The notes under the pieces are model-generated. The model had not been told where the DNA came from. It did no database searches and was given only the letters and a program-made list of their open reading frames with translations. This document shows, in pieces, positions 1 to 10,534 of a stretch of 64,000 nucleotides of DNA. The DNA comes from Mesostigma viride (lineage: Eukaryota; Streptophyta; Mesostigmatophyceae; Mesostigmatales; Mesostigmataceae), in the NCBI GenBank assembly GCA_009746045.1, contig RPFO01000938.1, positions 396,242-460,241 of the forward strand. Direction: 5' to 3'. How positions within the stretch are numbered: position 1 is the stretch's first letter; every line of letters starts with the position of its first letter. The translations under genes and the position numbers were made by a program.

Positions 1-460
1 CTCGTCTAGGTCTACACATCAGATAGACTAGCTGGCACCAAGCCCGCCCTCAAGGCTGGAGCCTGGGCGATATGTCCTCACCTGGCGTGCCCCAGGCCGC
101 GCGCGGCAGGGCCGCCACCCGTGGACTTTTCGTGATAGACTCGGCATGGACGTGTGCTACACTAGACGTGACGGGCTCACACCCGGGCAGCCTCCTGGTT
201 TGTCTGTATGGTACGCAAGGATAGATGTCAAGTAGTGATGAAGGAGACCACCCCGCAAGTCTGTGGGGGCTCCGCGTGTGACCGTGTATGGCATTCATAG
301 CGATTCTGGCCGCGGTGCCCACACCCCTGTAACTAGGACCTACTAGATAGCTTACACCATCCATTCCATCCCATGTTCCCCTCCCGTACTGAGGACTTAT
401 GCTCACGTCATGACGCTGGCAGTCACGTGTCTATTAATTAATTAATTAATTAATTAATTA
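1..460 (+). mobile_element. LINE-like 3' end, family E, copy 1 (T5 hairpin tail)
   Basis: This stretch is about 90 percent identical by eye to 2070-2448, starting from CTCACCTGGCGTGCCCC at about 77. It ends in an imperfect CACGT...CAGTCACGTG hairpin (about 403-429) followed by a TTAA microsatellite (about 431-460). The same terminal hairpin ends the ORF1-only element at 30020-32038, so I read this as a 5'-truncated retroelement 3' end. The reverse-strand reading frame across it (50-406) also occurs in the second copy, but it resembles no protein I know and is probably not a gene. Confidence 0.6.
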
Positions 461-512
461 CTTGCCCGCGCTAACAACCTAGATGACGGGTTCCCCTTAG
501 CTGGGAGTTGCC

Positions 513-640
513 CGAGACTCTGGGTGGTGCAGGTGCCCTATAGTGCACCTAGAGCAAGTGTTGTTTACATTCCCACCCTTGCAGGAAGTAGCTTAGAATG
601 TATTATTATAGGCCATATGCCCCTTCTCAATGGCTATTAA
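513..640 (+). mobile_element. T1 LINE tail, plus strand, left part
   Basis: This is the left part of a plus-strand T1 3' end (GTGCACCTAGAGCAAGTG ... CATTCCCACCCTTGCA ... CATATGCCCCTTCTCA). It is interrupted here and resumes at 1877 (TATATATGTGCTACAG...CTCCCAACGGAGT plus TTAA tail). The interruption consists of the minus T1 piece at 641-796 and the family D copy at 805-1876. Confidence 0.6.
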
Positions 641-796
641 TTAATTAAAGGAACATCACTCTAGCTATTAAAGGAACATCACTCCGTTGGGAGTAAATGT
701 AGCACATATCCCTGAAAAGGGGCATATGGCTTTTAATACATTCTAGCCGGCTACTTCATGCAAGGGTGGGAATGTAAGCTACAAGCAAGGGAGCCC
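641..796 (-). mobile_element. T1 LINE tail, minus strand, inserted in the plus T1 tail
   Basis: It starts with a TTAA tail (645-657) and the phrase AGGAACATCACTC, which is partly duplicated, then the T1 hairpin ACTCCGTTGGGAGT and about 100 bp of 3' UTR in reverse. The flanks GGCTAT and GCCCTAT are a plausible but diverged target-site duplication. Confidence 0.55.
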
Positions 797-804
797 TATA
801 TATG

Positions 805-1876
805 TTAAAAATATAATTACTTACAACAGAGTGAAATCACTCAAACCAAAGCAAACGCCCAGCTATAAACCTATATACAGAGCCATGTCAAAGCTCTATA
901 CTACGATAAGACCAATGGAAACGCCTAACGGGAGGAACCTAATAGCCCTGCTGCACCGCAAAATCAGCCCGCGTACGGCGGAGCATGATGTCAGCCATGG
1001 CCCGAGTCAGCGCCACCGACAAGCGCTGACGCCAATATGACGTCCAGGTCCGCGCCGACCATGGGGCCCGCTGGCCCTCCAGGTCCAGCCGGTCCTCGAT
1101 CCCGGAGCCGGCAACACTCCTTGAAGAAGGCGGAGGTCAGGGGCCCCATGGCCCCAAACTCCTCCAGGACAAAGGGCACCACACGATGGTGCCCGACGTC
1201 GCCGTAGGCCAGGAGCTTGGCCCGCTCCGCCCGGTCCGCCGTGTAACCTGCCGTGAGGGAGGCCCCAGCCACGTGGCTAAGAGCCAAGGGCCGCGCCACC
1301 GAAACGTCAATAAGCAGATGCCGGCCACCCCCTCAAAGTCCAGCACCACGATGTCAGGCCGGTGGTTGGGGGAATAGAAGGCAGCGCCATCCGCATCCTC
1401 GGACCGGATGTTCGCGTGGGGGAAGACCGACCGAATCATGGCGAGCACCACCGTCAGGAGGACAGTGTGCAAATACAAATACCAATTCTGATTCTGTTGG
1501 CCCCCCATGCAGGCAAGGTAGTGAGTCCCCGTGGGATCCAGCGGCTGCCCACAGCTACCACAAGGCCGCCCGGCCGGAACAAGAGGCTGCGGGGCAAATA
1601 GCTGGTGCCGGAGCGCCACCGAGTAGTGGCTGGGAGCCAAGGCGAATGGGGGGGCCATGGGAAGAGCACGAAGGTACGCCGAGCCCACACTCCGCAAGGA
1701 AAGCGAGAACAGCCACGCACGTCCCTGGGCGTTGAGGTCCGCGAAAAGAGCAATCCAATCAGCCGTGTGCAGAATACCCGCGTAGGTTTTCTAGTGTTTA
1801 TCGATGACGCGAGCAGGGAATGCGGCGGGAGATTGAACGGAGGCGACCGAGGGAGTGCCGCGAGGGAGGTGGCGCC
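805..1876 (-). mobile_element. Family D LINE, 5'-truncated, with 8-bp TSD
   Basis: The copy is flanked by TATATATG at 797-804 and 1877-1884, which defines the insertion exactly. It carries the C-terminal coding end of a LINE and a 3' UTR ending in TAAAAATATAATTACTT as read on the plus strand. The same 3' UTR ends the copies at 61741-63106 and about 56746-56880. There is no TTAA-type tail, so D belongs to a different LINE group from the T1-T5 elements. Confidence 0.75.
939..1876 (-). pseudogene. Family D polyprotein C-terminus with restriction-like endonuclease-type domain
   Basis: Read from 1876 downward, this is the end of a LINE ORF. It has a CxxC-x8-H-x4-C knuckle (CGSCGQPLDPTGTHYLAC) and then RPDIVV and HLLIDVSVV, which fit the PD-(D/E)xK core of the restriction-like endonuclease carried by R2, HERO and Dualen-type LINEs. 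The frame breaks near 1095-1110 after ECCRLR, where an extra GATC-containing stretch shifts it. In the shifted frame, reading runs on to a TAG at 939-941. The reverse transcriptase is missing because of 5' truncation. The copy at 61741 matches closely but is broken at other points, so both are dead copies of one recently active family. Assignment to a particular LINE clade is inference. Confidence 0.65.
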
Positions 1877-1940
1877 TATATATGTGCTACAGATACTCCC
1901 AACGGAGTTCTGTTCCTAATTAATTTATTAAGTAAGTAAG
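1877..1940 (+). mobile_element. T1 LINE tail, plus strand, right part
   Basis: This continues the interrupted plus T1 end: TGTGCTACAGATACTCCCAACGGAGT and then a TTAA-type tail (1916-1930). It contains the full T1 hairpin. Confidence 0.6.
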
Positions 1941-2069
1941 TACTTGCGTGTCATGCGCAAAGGCATGCCACGGAGTACTATGCTAATCTCATTAGATCAA
2001 AATAATTACACAAAAGTTTAAACAAATATCGTCTGCATCATATCAATTAATTAATTAATGTGCCAGGCC

Positions 2070-2448
2070 TCACCTGGCGTGCCCCCGGCCGCGCGCGGCA
2101 GGGCCGCCACCCGTGGACTTTTCGTGATAGACTCGGCATGGACATGTGCTACACTAGACGTGACGGGCTCACACCCGGGCAGCCTCCTGGTTTGTCTGTA
2201 ATATAAAGGCAGATGGTGCGCAAGGATAGATGGCAAGTAGTGATGAAGGAGACCACCCCCAAGCCTGTGGGGGCTCCGCGTGTGACCGTGTATGGCATTC
2301 ATAGCGATTCTGGCCGCGGTGCTCACACCCCTGTAACTAGGACCTACTAGATAGCTTACACCATCCATTCCATCCCATGTTCCCCTCCCGTACTGAGGAC
2401 TTATGCTCACGTGATGCAGTCACGTGTCTATTAATTAATTAATTAATT
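2070..2448 (+). mobile_element. LINE-like 3' end, family E, copy 2 with TSD
   Basis: The copy is flanked by AATGTGCCAGGCC at 2057-2069 and 2449-2461, a clean 13-bp TSD that marks it as a retro-insertion of about 380 bp. It ends with CACGTGATGCAGTCACGTG (T5 hairpin) and a TTAA repeat. No coding sequence is recognised. Confidence 0.75.
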
Positions 2449-2501
2449 AATGTGCCAGGCCATTGTCTTGCTCCCGAATATTTTGCGGTGTTTGGCTTTA
2501 A

Positions 2502-4200
2502 CCCCTAAATGGGCAGAAATACTGCCGATGCATCGGCTGTAACTTCACAATTTTGCAAACCAGATGCCATCCAACCCACCCATATCCAATGGCTGTCCTT
2601 GGGGGCCAAGCATGTCCATGAGTTGCCCTTCGGGTTGGTATATCACAACCTTACATATATGCAGGGTAGGCCATGTATAACTGCCGTCAAAGTCAGGGGG
2701 GTCAAGACGAGCGTTTTCATTTTTGGTAGAATGTGCATTTTGAATTATGTTGTAAGAGCTAGGCACCTACCACTTCAAGGATGATAAACAATTAGTTGCT
2801 GAACAGTTTGAGCCATTGGGGTCATCATTTGGGTGGGTATACCAGCAGTTACACCCAGTACAGCCCATATGGGTACCGTTGGTAAAAAGCAACCAAGGGG
2901 GTAGGAGTGGGCATACTACCTACTAATACCTACTAATATGGCCCCCAACCATGCCACACAATACATTTCCCTTCCACAATGATGGGGAAACATAACTGCA
3001 TCATCACACTGCCCTTACATGGCACCTATGTGCAGGTGCCACCTTGTCCATGCACGTAGGTAACGTGGTACGGATACCCTACGCAAGGCATGCATTCTAG
3101 GAGGCAGCCACCAACAAACTAGTGATTTTAAGCCTATTTCAGCTTGCCCTAGCAAGGATAAACTAGGCCTAAGCTGCTATAGCTTGCCAGGTGATGACCA
3201 GCACACCTGGTGGCACATGCTGACAATGGGAAGCTTCTACTCACCGGTTACATGCTTGATGATGCCACAGAGACCAGCCAACTGCCTCACACTCATGCAA
3301 TATGTGTGTGGGAAATGTATAACAAACATATATGGAGGTATTCAAACCCATACAGCCTCTAAAACTTATCACCATCACCCTGTGGCAGGTCAACTGACTG
3401 AGGGAAGCATCTAAGAAGGGTGTTTTAGAAAGGGGCCAGGCCAGGGTCAAGAAAGAGCATGAATAATGCAAAAAGAATGTGCTACACAAGCTAGAACGTA
3501 TATATAAACGTCAAAAATCGATAGGAAAACGATGATTAAGCTTTACCAGGCATGGATGGCGTTACCTTGGCCCAGGCGGTGGCCGCAAAATGGCGCATTT
3601 CGGCACACCAAAGTTGTGCAGCATGGTCGCTGGATTCGGCGATTTCTGGCCACCCTTGCACGTTTACGACTACCATGTATCATAAAAAGTACAAAGAAAC
3701 CAATATATCCTTTAAAATACGCCGGAAAGGTATTGCTGTCAACGTTTCTATCGTCCGGCCTGATCGCAGTTTTTTCCAGCAAGAACGCTGCCGACACCTA
3801 TCAAATGGGATTCCCGCGAACCAAAAATTGGCCTGTATCATCTTTAGGACGTATAAAATCAATTTCCTGAGTTTCGTCAGAAAATTCGAACGAAAACGTA
3901 AATGCCATGCGTGGGCGCAAGCCGCCATGGCCAGGTCGTCGTTTTCCGGAATGCACGTTGTACGTGGAAAAGTACCCTGACCCCTTGTACTTTGACCGGC
4001 CAGAACACCTCTATAACTTTGTCAGAAGTATGCAAACCCTAGTACCATGCTGTGAGGAAAATTATAAACTTTCGATCTTCTCAGCTAAACGTTTCCTAAT
4101 TCTCAATAGTTTTCGCGGCATTTGGTCCCCCGAGAAGGGGCCGACGTGTCGGCTGTAACTCAGTTTTAGGCGGAAAATCGGCAGCCAGACCATTTAGGGG
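2502..4200. mobile_element. TTAA-flanked piggyBac-like non-autonomous element (A)
   Basis: TTAA occurs at 2498-2501 and 4201-4204, with 11-bp terminal inverted repeats CCCCTAAATGG. TTAA duplication plus CCC termini is the piggyBac signature. No transposase-length ORF is visible in the 1.7 kb. The stretch from about 3040 to 3812 is shared, in reverse, with element B (29831-30019 plus 32047-32620), although the outer parts of the two elements do not match. A reverse-strand 82-codon frame (3241-3489) is present in both. Confidence 0.75.
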
Positions 4201-4204
4201 TTAA

Positions 4205-4818
4205 GCACTATAATGGAATGTTGGAGTTGTGGTGTCCATTAATTGTAGTGCTGGTTGGCTGCCTCCATGATCGTGAGATGAGGCCTTGAATCTCATGTGT
4301 GTATTTTCTTTCAACGATGGACTTGAGTGCTTGGTTTCTTTGCATTACTTATACATGTGGCGCCAACTCCTCCCAAATGTACAAGGCCACCCCCAGACAA
4401 TGATGCAACTGAGCATGCCCTTGTTGCCACACTTCAATGCAGGTGCGCGGGCACATGGTGGACGGACCTACGTGGCGCTGCATGCGACACTATCTTCTTG
4501 CTGCCGCGGCCCGGCTGCTGTTGCTACGTGCTTATCATCAAGGATGCGGCATATCGATGCGGATATCAGTGCTGCCATCATCATAATTCTTGGCAAGGTT
4601 TGAAGCTCCATCAGCCATCATGGAGTAGACAGTAGGCCTAGTGGCCCTTGCTAGCTTGCGATGGAGCCGTGGTGCCATCACTTCCCCCGGTGGACATCTG
4701 TGCTTCCCATCAGTTCCAACGTTCACTACATGTGTTGAGCCACTCATGTTGACGGTGGTTCAACCATGGTTAAAGTCAGCCTGAAGTGGCTGGCTTGGCA
4801 TGTGCCGATTTAGTGGCT
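4205..4818. other. Unassigned sequence
   Basis: No convincing gene or repeat is seen. Short open frames on both strands lack motifs or splice context. Confidence 0.4.
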
Positions 4819-4824
4819 ATAGAC

Positions 4825-4910
4825 TCGAACACGCAGACAAGATAATGGCCGGCTCGAGCTACCATGGTCCGGATTCTCCCGATTTCTGGCCTGCGCTGGT
4901 TGTCTCCTTG
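4825..4910 (+). mobile_element. Family C 3' end, 86 bp, with TSD
   Basis: It ends in GGTTGTCTCCTTG and is flanked by ATAGAC at 4819-4824 and 4911-4916. It matches the last 86 bp of the longer C copies at 26287-26934 and 44777-45112. Confidence 0.7.
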
Positions 4911-5037
4911 ATAGACGAGTAGTCGGCTCTCAACCCACTCGGGTGCAAAAAGCGAATCTTTCCTGGCCGTAGTTTGACATGTAAGGCTTTTTTCGAGAAA
5001 GCTCGTGTAGGCTGTCCAACTGAATGGTGGATTCAAT

Positions 5038-5157
5038 GGCCGCCGCCGCCTTTTCCGGGCCGCCGCCGCCGCTGCCGCCTTCGGGCCGCCGCCGCCTCCT
5101 CCGGGCCGCCGCTGCCGCCGCCGCCTCCGGGCCGCCGCCGCCGCCGCCGCCACCGCT
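5038..5157. repeat. GCC-rich trinucleotide repeat
   Basis: Irregular CCG/GCC repeats (GGCCGCCGCCGCC units) adjoin the left end of the large TIR element. The proline, alanine and arginine frames across it are products of the repeat. Confidence 0.8.
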
Positions 5158-5265
5158 GGAGGGGATTCATAAGTGTTTGCTCAATTTCATAAATTTTACT
5201 CAATTTTTCCACATGTGATTAAATCCTTATATTTGTCAATAAAGCAGGGGTCATCCAGCCTTCAG

Positions 5266-6297
5266 ACCATGAAAATAGACCACCCACAAAAATTGGGCTC
5301 ATTCTGAGCTCAAATGGTGACATGTGACAGCATACATGTGCAGTTTTTCGTCATTTTCCCCCTTTTCTTACATGAAACAAATATGAATAGTGAACAAATG
5401 AACTCATATCAGGCTGGATTCTTGCAGGCAGCATTTATACCATGAAAATAGACCACCCACAAAAATTGGGCTCATTCTGAGCTCAAATGGTGACATGTGA
5501 CAGCATACATGTGCAGTTTTTCGTCATTTTCCCCCTTTTCTTACATGAAACAAATATGAACAGTGGACAAATGAACTCGTATCAGGCTGGGTTCTTGCAG
5601 GCAGCATCTAGACCATGAAAATAGACCACCCACAAAAATTGGGCTCATTCTGAGCTCAAATGGTGACATGTGACAGCATACATGTGCAGTTTTTCGTCAT
5701 TTTCCCCCTTTTCTTACATGAAACAAATATGAACAGTGGACAAATGAACTCGTATCAGGCTGGAAACTTGCAGGCAGCATCTAGACCATGAAAATAGACC
5801 ACCCACAAAAATTGGGCTCATTCTGAGCTCAAATGGTGACATGTGACAGCATACATGTGCAGTTTTTCGTCATTTCCCCCCTTTTCTTACATGAAACAAA
5901 TATGAACAGTGAACAAATGAACTCATATCAGGCTGGGTTCTTGCAGGCAGCATCTAGACCATGAAAATAGACCACCCACAAAAATTGGGCTCATTCTGAG
6001 CTCAAATGGTGACATGTGACCGCATACATGTGCAGTTTTTCGTCATTTTCCCCCTTTTCTTACATGAAACAAATATGAATAGTGAACAAATGAACTCATA
6101 TCAGGCTGGATTCTTGCAGGCAGCATCTAGACCATGAAAATAGACCACCCACAAAAATTGGGCTCATTCTGAGCTCAAATGGTGACATTTGACCGCATAC
6201 ATGTGCAGTTTTTCGTCATTTTCCCCCTTTTCTTACATGAAACAAATATGAACAGTGAACAAATGAACTCATTTCAGGCTGGATTCTTGCAGTCAGC
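5266..6297 (+). repeat. Left arm tandem array, ~173-bp unit, 6 copies
   Basis: Units begin near 5268, 5440, 5614, 5787, 5960 and 6132 with ACCATGAAAATAGACCACCC. Identity between units is very high. Differences are mostly single bases, such as GTGACAGC versus GTGACCGC. Confidence 0.9.
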
Positions 6298-6482
6298 TCG
6301 GTTCTAAAACTGGTTACGATTTGTAGTTACGAGTAAAACTGGTAACTAGAAATAGGTACCAGTACCATCCAAATTAATTAAGCATGGATACCATTTGTAA
6401 TAACTCACACATTTTAACATATCCATGGGTACGGCATGGAAACATGTTCATGTATGATGTGTTCAAGAGTAGCAATGCTTAA

Positions 6483-7826
6483 CCCATAGTCCGGGAATGG
6501 GTTTTTGGCATTTTTAGACCCCTGAAAATGGAAAAAATCATAACTCATAGGCCACAACTCCAAATACCCCCAACCAAGGTGCTAGGAGTATCTACACTTC
6601 AAGGGCTTTCAGAAAATGCAATAATATCCCGAGTCCATTCAGTGCTTTGCAAGATATTTACTGCCAAAGTTGGACAAAAGACGATCATTTTCAGGCAAGG
6701 GAAATCCCCTTAGTAGTTTACCCCTGCAGGGAGGGTTCTAAAAAATTATTCTGGGGTTGGACAATGTCAATAGATAGTGCCACCATGCTTTCCTTGGGTC
6801 AGACCGCACGGATAGCCCATCTGACCTATATAATGCGCTCACTTACGTGTGTGGGTTACGCGCGCGTAAGCAGCCATCCATGAAATGCCACACAGTTATG
6901 CATTGTATACAGCCACATAGGACTGTCAAAAGTGCTGGGAAACAAAGAAGTGCTAAACCAGCACTAACGGAATGGCATCCTCCATAGAAACACCACAAAC
7001 TGAGCAGATTTGGGGCTAATAGCACTCATACAGCAGGCATGGAAACCTGCTGCAAGAGGCACTGATACACTCGTGTAAAATGGATGTATAAACGACAGAT
7101 TCCCGTGCAAACGACATGCAAACACGTTGCCGTACCTGGCTTGATCACGACCTTTCCGGGTTCTGCTGGCCGGGACCCTCATATCTCACACTGGCTAATG
7201 CTTTCCAGGCATAGGCCGCCATAGCCGCATAATGCATGCATCCGACATGATTACCAGGTTGATGTTCTGTGCAAAGATGACCTATAAACGCATCCGAATT
7301 CACAGGGACGCTGCTGCGGATGTCCCGTACCAAACCTGGGTGCTCGGGCTGGCGCAGACTGCCGGGCCATAAGAAGAAAATCGAAATATGGCATGCCATT
7401 ACTCATCTGGTACTGACGACCAAGAAAGCAGTAATGTCCTACCTGTATTTTACCAATGCTATACATCTGGCCACCCCTGACCTACGAAAATCACGCATCA
7501 TCATTCTGAGCAACATTCTGAACCATTACAAGCCGCGAGACGCAAAATTTCCTTGATAACGGCACGCTAGCAGCCATATCTCGTTACGCGCGCGCGCGAG
7601 TGAAAATTTCCCGCCAAAGTCACGTGATACTGTCTCAATACACGTTGTATTTACCAGGCTATGGCGAATATTACCCCCAAACCTATGCATCACCTTCGTC
7701 CTTGAGTGTTCCCAGACCCACCGGACCACTGACATCCGTCACGGGTGGCGCGGCGCTCCTGGAATTAAGCGCCGCGCCACCGGGGGTCAAACAGGGCGAT
7801 ATATCGCCCTGTTTCCGGACTATGGG
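6483..7826. mobile_element. TTAA-flanked piggyBac-like non-autonomous element (P)
   Basis: TTAA lies at 6479-6482 and 7827-7830, with TIRs CCCATAGTCCGG at both ends. The right subterminal region contains the palindrome GGGCGATATATCGCCC. The element sits inside the large TIR element, so it is younger. No transposase is recognised. Confidence 0.75.
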
Positions 7827-7830
7827 TTAA

Positions 7831-9425
7831 CATCCATGAAATATGCTCATTGTATAATGGTTTACGATTTATGAATGCAGGGGGGTCGCTACGCGAGTGA
7901 CCAACAAGCACTCAAGTCAACAATATGCCCAGAAAGAAGGCAGGGCCAGGTAAAGTAAAGGCTGGTCCTGAAAATGCACCCAGGGTGCCCACAACATGTC
8001 TACGTTACACCCTCGCTATCCTAGACCCTGCAGCCTGCCGGGGGGGGGCACAAAATGTAACTGGCAGCCAGGGACCATGGTGCAGGCCAAATAGCAGGTG
8101 TAAAGCTAGCTCAAAGCTAGCTCAGTCCAAAGAATGAAATAATAAGAAGCAAATACTTGGCAAGGTTAGGTCCATGATCGTTATTGGAGGCTTGGCTGCC
8201 ACCACGGTGCTCGACAATGATGCTGAAGCCTTCAATTATATATAAAGCAGATACTGCAAAGAGGCACAAATAGCAATACAAGCACAATGTAAGCATGACA
8301 AGCTCAAGTTTCCAAGCCAGTCTAGCTCACTTGGACATGAGTTAAAGCGTTGGAAACATATGGGCAACATCCCAGCAGGCCTTGAAAAAGTTTTCAGCAA
8401 CAAGGCAGTATATGTGTTAAATCAAACTACCACATTGCAATTCTAAGCACAGTGACTTCTGCTTGCTGCTGTTTTGACGACACAAGGCCGTTTACCTTTT
8501 CAGTGACAACACGGGAAAAGAAAGCATTACCCAGCAAACTTCCTTTAAGTTCCCCGGACATAGGCGTAATCACAACCACGACGTTGGGCATCGAAAAGAA
8601 CCGGAATCATAAAGTCTGCGGGAGTTATAAGCTACGATACTCTTGACACGCTTATTTAGAACGACGCGGTTGCGGATGACATCCGGAACCTTGTTCTTGA
8701 CGTGCGCCCAGGCCGCCAGCTGCGCGGAACAGCTCAAGAAATATATATTAAAGGACGGTGACGCCCGGGAAGCACCCAGCCTTGCGGCAAAAGTAAAATA
8801 TGGCTCGCGCTCGCCGTGGTTTTCGCCAGGCGTGACTGCGATATCACGACGAAAAAATGGAGACTCTTTGACCCATCTAACTGCCCAGGTCCCTCTGTTG
8901 CCCGGGTCGCCCATTAGCCCAGAAGCGTACCATAACCCATACTCGCGATATCCGCAGCTACTGGGCGGAAAAAGAAATTGTAAAACCGAACAGCATACTG
9001 ACCTATCATGCCATCTACGTAGCTTCCAGAATTTCTTCACCGTTGCCAAAATCCGTTCATGAACAATATTTTCGACGTACACAAAGCACCTGCACGTCAA
9101 TCTCCCCTGACATTGGTTATCTGCCCCATCTTCATGATCTAACACGCAAACACCTAAAGTATTTGCATAACACAGGCGTTTTGCCCTCTGGTTCTCAGTT
9201 TCACTCATTGCCATATCATATTATGCAGGCACGTTTTGGTAAACAATCGCCGGCGACGTTGGTTTTGTTCGTGCGCGCACAAAGTAATTACCGGTAGTGC
9301 TTGGCAGGCTGTACGCACCTGCAGCCGCGCGCGCGCAAAGACGACGGTCACTGTGCTTTGTTCATTCAAATGCCATTTGCATGCGAGGCTCGGACAACAC
9401 CGCGGACTGTTTGAATCAGAATTTT
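7831..9425. other. Internal region of the large TIR element
   Basis: This is unique sequence between the P insertion and the minisatellite. A 214-codon reverse frame (8570-9214) and overlapping forward frames are open, but I see no known domain, splice signal or codon bias that favours one. It could be a remnant of captured host or transposase sequence. Confidence 0.35.
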
Positions 9426-9429
9426 TTCA

Positions 9430-10240
9430 CTTTTGGATGGTCCTTCGTTTCTCGCATGTTCAGCCCAGTTCAGGTTGTACGGTCAGTGTTGGGGGTCGGT
9501 GCATGGGTTCTCAATGGAATTCTCAATGGAATGCCGCAACAGCCCATTTTCATTGAGAATGCAAGTCCTTTTCGCATGTTCAGCCCAGTTCAGGCTGTAC
9601 GGTCAGTGTTGGGGGTCGGTGAATGGGTTCTCAATGGAATTCTCAATGGAATGCCGCAACAGCCAATTTTCATTGAGAATGCAAGACCTTTTTGCATGTT
9701 CAGCCCAGTTCAGGCTGTACGGTCAGTGTTGGGGGTCGGTGAATGGGTTCTCAATGGAATTCTCAATGGAATGCCGCAACAGCCCATTTTCATTGAGAAT
9801 GCAAGTCCTTTTCGCATGTTCAGCCCAGTTCAGGCTGTACGGTCAGTGTTGGGGGTCGTTGAATGAGTTCTCAATGGAATTCTCAATGGAATGCCGCAAC
9901 AGCCCATTTTCATTGAGAATGCAAGTCCTTTTCGCATGTTCAGCCCAGTTCAGGCTGTACGGTCAGTGTTGGGGGTCGGTGAATGAGTTCTCAATGGAAT
10001 TCTCAATGGAATGCCGCAACAGCCCATTTTCATTGAGAATGCAAGTCCTTTTCGCATGTTCAGCCCAATTCAGGCTGTACGGTCAGTGTTGGGGGTCGGT
10101 GAATGAGTTCTGAATGGAATTCTCAATGGAATGCCGTTACAGCCCATTTTCATTGAGAATGCAAGACCTTTTCGTATGTTCTGGCTGTACGGTCAGTGTT
10201 GGGGGTCGGTGAATGAATTCTGCATGAATGGAACTTTCAT
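9430..10240 (+). repeat. 120-bp minisatellite, about 6.5 copies
   Basis: A 120-bp unit starting near CAGCCCATTTTCATTGAGAA repeats head to tail with 1-3 differences per copy. The last copy is shortened. Since 120 is a multiple of three, long frames stay open in more than one phase, which mimics repeat proteins. Confidence 0.9.
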
Positions 10241-10534
10241 ACGCCGCGCTGAGTCGGTGGAAGATCGAGCCACAAAAGAGGCAGGAGAGGCATCATTGGG
10301 AGAGGCGTGCCAACCCCGAGCGAGACGATGGTGAATTCGATCAAATTGGCTGATTGCAATAATTTTGCGGAGCTAGAATAATCGCTCGCGAGAGCTGCCA
10401 TGGGCGGTCGTGAAGGTTCAGACTATTACAAATGGTATCCATGCTTAATTAATTTGGATGGTACTGGTACCTATTTCTAGTTACCAGTTTTACTCGTAAC
10501 TACAAATCGTAACCAGTTTTAGAACCGAGCTGCC

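Noticed and set aside
50-406. 118-codon reverse frame present in both family E copies.
   Set aside because: The two copies are recent repeats, so shared openness is expected. There is no domain and it lies antisense to a LINE 3' end.
4825-4910. Family C ends as conserved promoter or protein-binding motifs.
   Set aside because: Target-site duplications and variable 5' truncation show that they are insertions.
8570-9214. 214-codon reverse frame as a transposase gene.
   Set aside because: No DDE/D or other motif, overlapping open frames on the other strand, and no supporting context.
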